Positions 20,491 to 31,800 of a stretch of 64,000 bases of DNA are shown one piece after another (position 1 is the stretch's first letter; every line of letters starts with the position of its first letter). A program made the translations under genes and the position numbers. Below the pieces are notes generated by a model. That model had not been told where the DNA came from, did not search any database, and saw only the letters and a program-made list of their open reading frames with translations. The stretch is from Gordionus sp. m RMFG-2023 (Eukaryota; Nematomorpha; Gordioida; Chordodea; Parachordodidae), in contig NC_088778.1 of the NCBI RefSeq assembly GCF_954871325.1, positions 34,236,730 to 34,300,729 of the forward strand. Reading direction: 5' to 3'.

Positions 20491-21178
20491 CTTATGGATA
20501 TCCATATTCTTCACTATGAAAATACAGGTGTTCAGGAAACCATTCTCAGTTTGACGATTAAAAAATATTGCAAACCGTCATTATTCCAATACGTAATGTA
20601 ATATTATATAACTTTCATTTCCTGGGGTTAATGCCGCTGGCCCATAAAGGGGTGGCATGTCATCACCGTCTTATTTTTTATTGATAAATATATATATATT
20701 TATAGAATGTCAATCAATTTTTCATGAACATTTGTTTTTTTTATTCGATTTTGTGAAAAGATGATAAAATTTCTTAAATTTGATGATAATTTATTGATTT
20801 TTTTTTTAACATTAATAAAAAATTTCTTGAATTCATGATGAAAATTTTGGATGATTGACATTATTTTGATTTTTAAGAAATTAATATTAAAAAAAAATAT
20901 TTTGGTAAATCAATAAAAAATTTGCTTAAAAAATTATTATTGAAAATATTATCCGTATTAAATTTCAAGTGCTCTCCTTCGCTTCTTTTTGTATTTGAAA
21001 TTTTATTAATAATCTTAATTTTGTAATCTTCTTTTTTTTGGGTGGTTTCTTCTTAATTTTGTCAGTATTTCTAAGCTGAGTTAATTTTGTCGGTTTTTAT
21101 AAGCTGAGCTTTTTGTTAGTTTTATAATTTGTAACTTTCCTCTTCTCATTTTTTTTGTTTATTTTTAATAGATATCAT
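20491..21178. other. AT-rich intergenic stretch
   Basis: Nothing recognised beyond low-complexity T-rich runs and a short repeat of AAGCTGAG with TTTTGT (about 21060-21120). Confidence 0.4.
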
Positions 21179-21186
21179 ATTTATTC

Positions 21187-21409
21187 TAGTGTTATTAAAC
21201 GGCTCCTCGTTTTGAGCCGATTATAAAAAACGGCCAACTCAATATTTTAGCCAGAAATATATTGCCCAAGCCATGGGAATTCGCTAATAGATGTCCAAAC
21301 CTTTGTTCTTTCTACAAACAAGATCTTTAGGCTCGCGTAACATTATTCTAGATGAAATATTGAGTTAGCCGTAAAAAATCCGCTCAAAACGAGCCATTCA
21401 ACAACACTA
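21187..21409. repeat. hAT-type short element copy 7, perfect 8-bp target duplication
   Basis: TAGTGTTATTAAACGGCTC ... GAGCCATTCAACAACACTA between ATTTATTC at 21179-21186 and ATTTATTC at 21410-21417. Same internal arms (GGCCAACTCAATATTTTAG / AAATATTGAGTTAGCC). Confidence 0.92.
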
Positions 21410-21784
21410 ATTTATTCAACATATTGTTTAGTTCGAAGTGGAGAACCAGAGAATATTTGTAAAGCTGCCAAGTCGTAACTCATCTTCCGTTGAAAAAAGT
21501 TCAGAAATTTTGGGAATATAAATTTAAAAAAAAACCCAATTGCACTTAAAGACACAAATACTTAAAACTAATTGTTATTAAAATAAGAACCAAATTATTT
21601 TATATTACCCCATATGTAACCATGAAAGTGTCAAGTGGATGCCATTTTTTTTTTAAAAAAAATATAATTTGTAAAATTTTTTTAATATAACTAAATAAAT
21701 TTACTAATATAATGATCAAGATTAAATTTATTGTATATTTGTTATGATAAAATTTCGTAACCCCTACTCAAAAATTGATTATAT

Positions 21785-23069
21785 TCATATCGGCAAACCT
21801 TTCCAATTTTGTGGATAATAAATATCATACGAAAAATTTCTATGAAATTCATTGGATGAGTTTTTTAGAAAATTTGAAGGGCAAATTGTTAAGCCACCAC
21901 CATTTCCCAAGTCTCTCAAATAGGCTCCCCACCATCCATAAGTGCCTTGTGTTAGAATCGTATGATTGCAAGATGCTAGTATGGCTAAATCGTCGATGGG
22001 CGAACTTCCCGGGCAAAAATATATATTGTCGATATTTCCCAAATTTTGGCGGGACCACTCTAAATCATCGCTACACGCTATAAACGCGAAATGATGTTTC
22101 GAAGATTTATGGGATTTGTTATCCTTGCCAAAATAACGCCTAAAATAATTTATAGCTTTTTTCATGTAAGCCAATCCCGTAATGTCCTTGGTTATCTCTA
22201 TTCCATTTGAACATGTCCGTTCTTCTAACGTGAATGGATACGAATACCAAATGTCGGTCATTTGACTTGGCATGGCTGTTAAGGGACTCAAAATAACTAG
22301 CTTTTATTTTTTTCCAAAAATTTGTCAGCTTTCGATTTGATGTTGTCCCTGAAAGTAAACTCTCTTTTGATTTCCTCTTTATATTTTTCGAAAAATTTAT
22401 ACGAGTTTTAGGGTATCCCGTGAATACATTGTATCCCTCCTTTTTTACTTTATCCACTAGTAAAGTATTGTATGCCGGAAGATCGAATTTTTTAACTCCA
22501 CTCTTCGATCTAGTGGAAGCAGAATCTTTGTAATCACAAGTTATCGGCAATTTGAGCATTTCCCGATGACTTAACTTAAAATAATGGGAGAATATTTTCC
22601 CGTCTAAATATCCATCTGTTACCAATATCGTCGGAATTTTTCCCGTGTCCTTCGCCAGACTATATATCGCGGCGTATTGGAACATTATATTACCTAATCG
22701 CCCTAACGCCTCCCATCCAATGTATCTGTCATCTACATCACAAGTCATTGTCGTTTTATTTATGTCTTTAGTAATATTTGTGACTGGCATTATAGACGGT
22801 TTTTCGATGTAATTAGGATATGAATTATTCATGTTACGAACACCTGATGAAACAAATGAATAAGTATATAACAATTCTGGCCTAAAATCCTCGTGTTTAA
22901 CGAATGATATGTTCAATTTCTTGGGCCACCATAGATGAATCCTACAAATACTAAATGAATAAAGGAACAAGACTAGACAAATCAAAGATATATGCGACAG
23001 CTTCGCTTTTCTAGGAGTCATGTTACAATATTCGTAAAGGGGAAATGCCCCTGCTTTATGCGTTACCAT
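21785..23069 (-). CDS. Alpha-1,2-fucosyltransferase (GT11, FUT1/2-like), intronless, one frame change
   Basis: Type II Golgi enzyme that transfers fucose from GDP-fucose to galactose of glycans. The minus-strand reading from 23069 (or from the second Met at 23021, MTPRKAK) gives a short cytosolic tail, a signal anchor at about residues 25-45 (SLICLVLFLYSFSICRIHLWW region), then a lumenal stem with N-x-S/T sites. GRLGNIMFQYAA (about 123-134) is the family's N-terminal signature and HVRRTDM (about 280-286) is the GDP-fucose-binding motif. After this the reading moves one base to a second frame, open to the stop at 21785. That frame continues with GLAYMKKAINYF, DDLEWSRQNL, DDLAILASCNHTILTQGTYGWW and an SYDIYYPQNWKGL end, all GT11 features. 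Total is about 425 residues, somewhat longer than human FUT1 (365). No splice sites bridge the shift, so it is a frameshift mutation, an assembly error or a recently inactivated gene. No intron seen. Confidence 0.85.
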
Positions 23070-23349
23070 AAAATCTTGCGGATATTTTCCTTCAAATGCT
23101 TATTTTAATTCCTGGAAATAATGATTCTAAATATAATTATCATTTTTTATATTTAAAAAAAAAAATTATTTTTATAAGATTTGATAAAATTTTTAAATAA
23201 TATTATTTGTTTTTAATACACTTTTCTAAAAAATTTATTTACTTTTTTAAATAATCACATCGATCAGCAGAACTCATAAAACAAAAACAAACAAATATTT
23301 GCTTCGCAAAGCATTTAATTTTGAAAAAATATAGGATAATTGGTGAACT
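23070..23349. other. 5' flank of fucosyltransferase
   Basis: AT-rich, presumably holding the promoter. No motif can be singled out. Confidence 0.35.
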
Positions 23350-24045
23350 TGAATCCTAAAATTCGGATTCGGTTTAAGGTCGGTTGAGTTCGGATATATT
23401 TTTCAACCCGGGTTCAGTTCCGGGTTCAGCTCTGGTTTAAGAATTTTTGAATTGATAAAAAAAATAAATAAATAATTCTATTATTTAAATCATAATTTAA
23501 AAACTAGACATAAATTTTGGTATAAAAAATTCATTTTTTTTATTTTATAGGAAAAATATAGTTAAAAATTCAAAGCAGTCATGTATCAATTTTAAAAATT
23601 TTGTTTCGACGTATTTCTTTAAATTAAAAATATCCGATATAATAATTTTTAACTTTGACTTGTTCACTTTCATTTTCCTCGAATTAATAATCTTCGAGAA
23701 TAAGTTAAAAATTAAAAATAAATGGCGTAAATGAATTTAATTGGTTTAAAATTTATTAACACTCCAATAGGAATCTTTGGAAATAAATTTAAAAAAAAAA
23801 ATTTAAAAATGGCGTAAATGAATTAAGTTGTTGTTTAAAATTTTATTAAACACTTCGCTTAATTGGAAAATTTAAAAATATTTATAAAATTTCGATTAAT
23901 TTTCATTTAAAATCATACGAATATCTTAAATATATTATTTTAAACAATACACTGAACCCTGGTTTCAAATAAAATTCCCGGTTTCGATTCGGGTTCGGAT
24001 TTTTTAAAAAACCCGGGTTTTTCTCCAGGCTCGGTTTGAATCCCT
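23350..24045. repeat. Non-autonomous DNA element with GGATTCAAACCG-type ends
   Basis: The left part carries GATTCGGTTTAAGG and CCCGGGTTCAGTTCCGGG. The right part carries CCCGGTTTCG, CCCGGGTTTTT and ends GGTTTGAATCCCTG. The GC-rich Ts/Cs at both ends face each other across an AT-rich middle that contains a repeated AAATGGCGTAAATGAATT segment. No target duplication was defined. The element at 45515-46203 is built the same way. Confidence 0.5.
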
Positions 24046-25514
24046 GTATTCGAACAACATATAAATAAATTAGAGGCGCACAATTATCAGAATTAGCAAC
24101 ATGTAGGATGTGCCCATTTTCGGAACGGAAATTCGGATATTACAATCTTTTCTTTGAGATAGCGGCAATTTGAAAAAATGTATCGAAATTGTATTTTTTT
24201 TAAAAAACTAATTTTTATCAAACGAAACATTTTAACAGTTTTACCCATAGCCGTTTTACCCGAGGAAAGGCATTTAACACACTAAATCATTATATTGTTT
24301 GACTTTTAACCTGAAAATTTTTTTTGGTAGTTTTTATTCTAAACGTTATATGGAAGGTGATTTATATATTTATATATATTTAAATAAATAAACAAATAAT
24401 GCTATAAATAGGTAGTTTTTTTTTATCATTTATGTTTTTTTAAAAAAAAATAAATTGTTTTTAAGCAAATTCTATCAAACTAAGGAAGATTTTTCGAAAG
24501 ATTAGCAGAGGCTAGACATTTGATCACACGGCGAAAGCATCGCCGCGTATTGAAAATCCACGCCACGTTATTCTGAAGATTGATCAATGTATCACGTATT
24601 GGCGATTCCAAACGGACGATAATAACAATAACACAACTCAAACGAGATCAATAAAGATTTGGATTGGTTGATCGTGCCTCGTTTAGCATATCCGGCAAAT
24701 GATACATATTCTTAGGAAATGTTATGAAAAAGGATTGGAAAACATTTCACAAAACTATGAATCGGATTCTCGTTAAGAGGGAATCAATTTTTTTTCTACT
24801 TCCTCCCAAATTTAAAAGAAACAAAGTTGAATTTATAATCGTTTTATTTTGTTAATTTGGACGATTTCATTATTATTCTAACAAAGAAACGGTTATTTTA
24901 CCTCGATATTTAACGAGAGAACCAAAATTATCTATATATATATAGCAGAGACCTTCAGGCCGGGCCCGGGTCACCTTAAATTTTTACAAAATCCGGGCCG
25001 GGCCGTTTCAATTGGTAACCTCAGCAGGTCTCCGATATATTGGTTCAATAAATATCAATAATTCCAAACATTTACAACTTTGGTATTTTTTTTATATCCC
25101 CTAATATTTATTACAATAAGATCACGGCCAACCCTATTGAAACCCATTCTAATCAATCTATATTGATCTTTCTCCAATCCCTACATAAGTGATTTGATCA
25201 AATTTTAAAAATGATAAATCTGATAACCAATGAAAATATGTTTCACGTTTTTTCAAAGAAAGTAGAAGTTTTTACAAATAAATTGCATAACTCGATCTTA
25301 TAAAATACGCATGCGCAAGGTGGTAGACAGCTTATTCAGAATTCGAAAAATATAAAGGGGAACGTGATATACTTAAATAAAAATGGTGGCCCTATCAAAA
25401 CAGAGTATCAAAGAATTACACATATTGTAAACAACACCCAATAATCGTTTTTCGAAATTTTTATTTACATAAAAATCGGTTACAATAATATATATTTATT
25501 CATAACTTTTTAAC
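24046..25514. other. AT-rich intergenic stretch with one mini-element
   Basis: Apart from the small element at 24957-25034, nothing is recognised. Confidence 0.35.
24957..25034. repeat. 78-bp GGCC mini-element, near-perfect 8-bp target duplication
   Basis: CAGAGACCTTCAGGCCGGGC ... ACCTCAGCAGGTCTCCG, with opposed GGGCCGGGC blocks, flanked by ATATATAG on the left and ATATATTG on the right (7 of 8 matching). One of the smallest members of the GGCC family. Confidence 0.6.
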
Positions 25515-25731
25515 TAGAGTTTGTTAAACGGCTCAATTTTTAAAAACCGGCTAACCGAATATTTTAGCCTAAAAAATGTTATGCAAGGTCCCAGAATTTC
25601 GTTAATAGATCTCACCACCTTTCTTCCATCCATGAACAAAATCTCTAGACCTTTTTGAGTAATATCGATGCCCAGAATATTAAGATCAGCCGTTTTTTTT
25701 AAAAAAAAAATGGCGCCGTTCAACAACACTA
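25515..25731. repeat. hAT-type short element copy 8
   Basis: TAGAGTTTGTTAAACGGCTC ... GCCGTTCAACAACACTA. The flanks TTTTTAAC and CTTTTACC agree at 6 of 8 positions, a decayed target duplication. It lies about 160 bp beyond the UHRF1 stop codon and may be in its 3' UTR or just past it. Confidence 0.82.
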
Positions 25732-25892
25732 CTTTTACCGCGAATGTTATATATTCATAAATTAAAAAAAATCTAGAGGTAACTACGTTTTGGTTGGCTA
25801 AAATATCTAAACTATAAAAATCCACAAAAAAAAAATAAATATGTTTTTTTTAGAAAATAAGTTTATGATTCGCAAAAAATGATTTTTGATTT

Positions 25893-28800
25893 TCATCGTC
25901 CTTTATCGTAACCCGGAAATAGGTGGAGCAACGCTTTCCTCAGATTTTCGTTGATCGACATTTTGTAATTTTTCCCTAAATCTATTCGACACGTAGGACA
26001 TTTGTGTATATCAGCCTTGAACGCTCTCTCCAAACATTCCTTATAAAATTTTAAAAAAAAGTTTGTGAAATAGTTTATTTTTTTTTTATATTTCCGATTT
26101 GTTATCTATTCAGCCAATAAAAATTTGGTATTCACGTGACACTTAAAAAAATGATAAATAATAAACATTTAAGAGTGACGTTTTTATTATATTGTTTATT
26201 ATTATAAATATTTAAAACTATCTATTGATATTTTACGCAAAGATTTATATAAATTTTAGGAATTTGGAGTTACGTCAAAAAATAAACTTAGCCTATTATA
26301 TCGAAAATTATGAAAATACGAAAATTTAGAAACAGATATGCTGGAGGTGGCGCCAAAAATAAAATCTCAAAAAAAAAATGCAATTCTTTTTACAATAACA
26401 AACAAAAAATTTAAGGATATTTTAAGAAGTCCCCCTTGAACATAACTCACGGAACGTAACGCCAGAAAAGCTATATCAGAGATATTAAGTGAGTATTCTA
26501 GTCCTTTTTTTCGGTACCATCACCATGTATCTGACCTTGACAATCCTTCGAGTAGTTTCGTTCGTGCTTAACATTCTAAATCTTAAATTTTCGTTCCCAG
26601 GCCTGGAATCGTATTCGAGCCTACCCTGGTAACATCCCGGATATATAAAAGTCAGATCCGTCCTTCGGGATTGGAGGCAATATAATGCTTGAGCTTTATT
26701 TTTTTTTTATGCCGTTGTAATGTTCGCTAAAGGGTTGACTTATTTGGCATACCCATCAATGTATTATAATCGCTTAATCTTGATTTCGTCTCTGATATAG
26801 CCTTTTTTCTGGCATTAGATTTGGGAAATGTCACATTCACCACGAGTATGTTCAAAGGCGACTTCTTAAAATATCATTAAATTTTTGTTGTTATAAAAAG
26901 AATTGCATTTTTTTCTGAGACTCTTTGGCGCACCCTCCAGCATATTTGATTTATTTTAATTTGTTCTAAATTCCGTATATTCATAATTTTTGATATAAAA
27001 TGATAGGTTTATTTTTTTTTAATGTAAATCGAAATTCTAACAATGTAATTTAATAAAAAAATAAATATTCTTTAATATATAATAATATAGAAAAATTGAG
27101 CTATATATTATATAGAGAGAGAAATTCATAATATCATATTATGAATTTCAGATAATTTTGAACTATTTATATATATATGGATTGTTATATCATGTATCTT
27201 ATAAAAATAAACCCAAAAATATAAGAATGCTATTTTTATGCTGAGTTTCCAATAAGAATCCATAATTTTTTCAAAGATCTCTATATTGTTTTTAGGAAAG
27301 AATAAGAAAATCTCTTGGTCCGCTTGAGAAGGTCCTAATTTTGAACCTAATGCTGAAAATAAGAATATTTCTTGCGAAAAATGTATTGGTACAAAAATTG
27401 GGTTGTTGATTTTTTTTTTGTATTTCTTAATCCTACTCTGTTATGCTGATATTAGTGGATAGAATTTGATCCAATAGGAATGAGTTAGACATAAGTGACG
27501 TCCCAAATAAATTACTTTTTGTTTACAAAAAGTGTTCACATAGTCTGGACCGCCAACAACGCCACGCCTCATAAATACAAATAATTAGTAAAAGCCTAAA
27601 AGCAGCTGACAATCCGAACATTCTCGAACCTACAAATCTGACCAAAATCTCTTATTATCGCTTCCCGGAAACCCCAACTCAAAAATAGTTGACCCTTATA
27701 AATAGTGTTTTTAATATTTTTTTAAACTAAACCAATGACAATATAATATGACAATGCATCATCCATTAAAATCATACATCAATGAAAACAGCTGGGGATG
27801 CCATTTTGATTACCCATATGATCATTACTATTCCTATGTCTAAAACAAACCTTATTTAAGATGCACCTGACCATCGAGATAATAAGGAAGCGTGTTATTA
27901 ATTTTAATAGTAGTTTTTTAACACGTGATGGAGATCTCTAATTCACAGGTCATATTCCTGACATGGAATATAATTCCTGGAAAATAAATTTAACTCAAAA
28001 AAGAAAACACCAATAATTTAAAGTTGCATTGGCGCTAACATTGTGCTTATAAAATATACTTTTTAAATTATGATTGACAAATTTTTTTTTTTTTTAAAAA
28101 AAAATAAACTTTGCATATATTGTGGTTGCATTTGGTCGTGATTGGATTGCAAATCAATTCCTTGCAGCAGATGCATTCGAAATTTTCTGTCACCCTTTGC
28201 AGGAAGGGCTGAATCAAATGATAATTTAAAAAAAAAATATGATTAATAAGCTATAATACTGCAGCTATGGAAATCAACAAAGATCAATTAGACGTAGCTG
28301 TTGTAATTGTGTATTTTTATATGATAACTTTATATAATATCTAATGTCAATCAAATAATGTTTAAGGCTGCATTCAAAGTGGAGTCGGGTCCGTTTTTTT
28401 TTACTTCCGTTCCGTCAAAAGTCAATCTCATTAAAAGTGACATATATGTTCATATTGCGTCCATTCCGATACCTTCCATCTTAAAAAGGGATCGGTCTCC
28501 ACTTAGAAATGCAACCTAAATGTAGATTAATATCTTATGACAATGAAATGATATGGATGTAAGACATCAGTCAATCACTATGGATTAGTGAGATAAAAGT
28601 GAATGATCAAAAAACCTATTTTGCCATGTATGATAAATAAAATTATATGTAGGACATTGTGGAGTTATTTTACGCCTACTTAAATAAGATTAAAAAAACA
28701 ACTATAGAAAAATAAAAATATTTAGGAGTATTTTCAGCTGAATATACCTGGATGCCATCCTGGAGGAATTCCATGCAATAGACCCAAAGCTTGCGATTAC

Positions 28801-31800
28801 ATGTATCCCCATCTATAGTGTTTTGGATAACGGGGGGCAATTTAAAGGTGAACGCTAATTTAGGTGCCTTCTTGATAATACCTTAGTTGTATGAGCGATT
28901 TAAAAAAAAAAATTTTTTTTTTCCTAGAGGATACATGAATTATCAAAATCTGTAAACATGATTTTAGAATTTACATTGTTTACAAACGGAGAGAGATTTA
29001 TTAATAATGGCGCAAATACTCAATGCCATGGACGTCGAATTATATTTATTAATGCAAACTTTTAAGGATTCTGTATCAAGAAAAAATGGAGGTCCAATAA
29101 AGGAATTCAGCCAAATCTCCCGCCAACCTTTTCGATCCCAAAATTTGGCGCCACAACCAGTTAAGAATCGAGATCGTTTAATATAAATGATAGGTAGTGA
29201 AAAAGTTTTACAAAACATATTTTGGAGTGCCCGTAAAATTATATATATCAGAAAACTTCGTATAGGTCGAATTTTTGATAAATTTTTTTTAGCCTATCTC
29301 TTTAAAAATTTTTTTTTTTTTGTCATTTTCTATTAGGATTTAAAAATTTTTTTTTGTTATTGTGTGTTGTTATATCGTTTCAAGTCCATTTTACAGTCCG
29401 CTAGCAGGAAAAAAGTTGAATCATACTTTTCTCATTTTTAGTTTCCAATTCACCCTTCGCATCTTTAGGATCGACTCCGTCGTTGTCGGAAAGAACGTCT
29501 ATATCGTTCCACTCGTCGGAGTCTTCCCGTTCACCCGCCTCGATCTTAATATCGCCAGTGGCATCGTTTTCGCACAAGAGAGGGGTATCGGGACCTGGCA
29601 AACCTTTACTCCTTCTAGTTCTACTTTTAAGACCTCCCACTACGACTTTCATCAATTTGTGTTTTGAATCGCCATTCAAGTTTTCTTTGCCAGCGTCGAT
29701 CCTGATATCAGTCTCGTCTCTAGCTAAATTTCCTGGGTTAGAATCGGAGTCTGACTTAAGGAGTTCTTCTTGGAGCGCTTTTTTATCTTCATTGCCTTTG
29801 GTATAACCTTCTGGATACTTTTTGGGGTTTTTGAAGAAGGATAAGATTAAAAAATAATACCAACCAAACAAATCTGTTTTTTATTTTCATAAAAAACAGA
29901 TTTCATTTATAGATTAATTGTATAAAAAAAAATTGAGTTTTTTAAAAAAAGCGAATATGATTAAAAATTAAGCAAACCAGCAGAGATTCGAATAGACAAT
30001 TTAACACAAGTTCTAAGTAAAAATTAAATAAGTAATCCAGGAAAATAAAATGTATTAAGAAGAAATAGGCTAAACTTTATAAAGAAACAACAAAACTCCA
30101 TAAATAATGAGTGAAATTTTGATCTAAAATATCTAAGGATTCAGATAATACACATACTTTTCTGCTATAAATTATAAGAAAATATCTATCAATTCAATTC
30201 AATTCTATCAATCTATCTATCATCTATCTCTTATTACGCGAATAATAAAGAAATTAAGTAACGACTGACTTGAAGTGTCAAATTGAGTTTAGAAACGAGT
30301 GCTTTGCCTTCCTTGGTCCAAGGGGCTGGTGTGGTATCATCCCTCCTCAACAAATATCTCCAAACTTTGTAACCTGCTTTCCCTGTCTGAGGCCAATATT
30401 TCACAACCTAAATAGTACATAAAGAAATAAGGTATTTAGATGCTTACTTAGATGAATCAGTTTTTCTATTTTAACATTATTACTTGGTAAATAAAGTTCA
30501 AGTCAGTATTTTTGAATAGACTTAGGAAGGGTATATGAAAACATGGATATGAATATATGATCAAATTAATTATCTTATGTGCAATGATAATATTTTAACA
30601 ATAGTACGTCATACACAGAGTTAATAAAGGTGGGCACTTTTAAAAAGCAAAAAAAAACCCCTTACTATATTTTTGAAAGTTTCAAAGTGTAATTAATTAT
30701 AGCGTTCATTATTCATCCATAATTTAAGCTTAATTAGCCCGTACATTTAACTTGACAGCTAAGTTATTATTATTATTATATGAAAACAGTTGGCTCAAGT
30801 TACATTTAGAATATATTTTTTTCTTCTTTAAAATTGTATTCCTACTTGTAATATTGTCAAAATAAGAGTATAATGTTTAAAAAAAAGGATACATGTATAA
30901 ACCAATGACATTAATATTAATGTAGACTTTTTTTTAAAAAAATGAAGATACATTTAAGAACTGTAGTCAATGTTACTGGCTTTAGCAACCACCAAGTAAA
31001 CAAAGATTGGTTCCTAAATATACTTCAATATTGTTTTTTTGGAACTTTTTTTTTTACTGCTGGCCATGGCCAGGCCTGATCAAAATTTAAGGACTAGGAA
31101 GGGGTCTCTGATGCGTGTTCAATTTTTAATTCATTTTAATGACTAAAAACGCCATTGAGAGCATAAATACAAGATATTTCACATTTTTACACGGTTAGTG
31201 CTTGTTATACCGCTATAAATTAAAAATATCCGCTAAATTGATAAGAATTTTTCGAAAAGTAATTTTTTTAAACACTTTTATAACACTATTGTTAATGTAT
31301 TTTTTTTATCACATTTCCAGTAATAATTAGATTCTATTAAACTATCCCCAAGTCTGAAACGATGATAACCTCTTACCGGTGTTGTTTAACGGCTACGTTT
31401 TGAGCTTATTTTTTAAAAAAACGACAAACTCTCATCCAGAAAAATATTAGGCGCCAGCCTGAAGATTTTTTTCATTGAAGAAAAACAAAGGTCTCTAGAC
31501 ATATATGATCGAAATCTAGAGGATTATTCTGGCCAAAATAATGAGCTTACTAGTGGTTTTCCTATTCCTAAAAATATGGAAAAAATTAGACTTTTTTTTC
31601 AGAATCAATATAAATTTTTTTTGCCAATTTAAAAAAAAAAAATCTATTGTTAGTTGATCGTTTTTCAATCGCAACCAATCTCATTTTTTTTAAGATATCT
31701 TTTTTAAAGATGCCATAATTTCATTAAACTGCTTCTTGGGTTCGGTCAAATTTTAAATGTACAGCTAAATATGCTTAAATTTTGGATGAACACATATATA

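Noticed and set aside
25514-25825. 103-codon minus-strand open frame
   Set aside because: Lies within and around hAT short element copy 8, and its residues are the translated terminal repeats.
26500-26690. Possible tRNA or SINE head in the centre of the foldback element
   Set aside because: A TTCGAGCC stretch resembles a B box, but no A box at the right distance and no cloverleaf could be drawn.
29362-29806. Two plus-strand open frames
   Set aside because: Antisense shadows of the UHRF1 linker exon 29427-29817.
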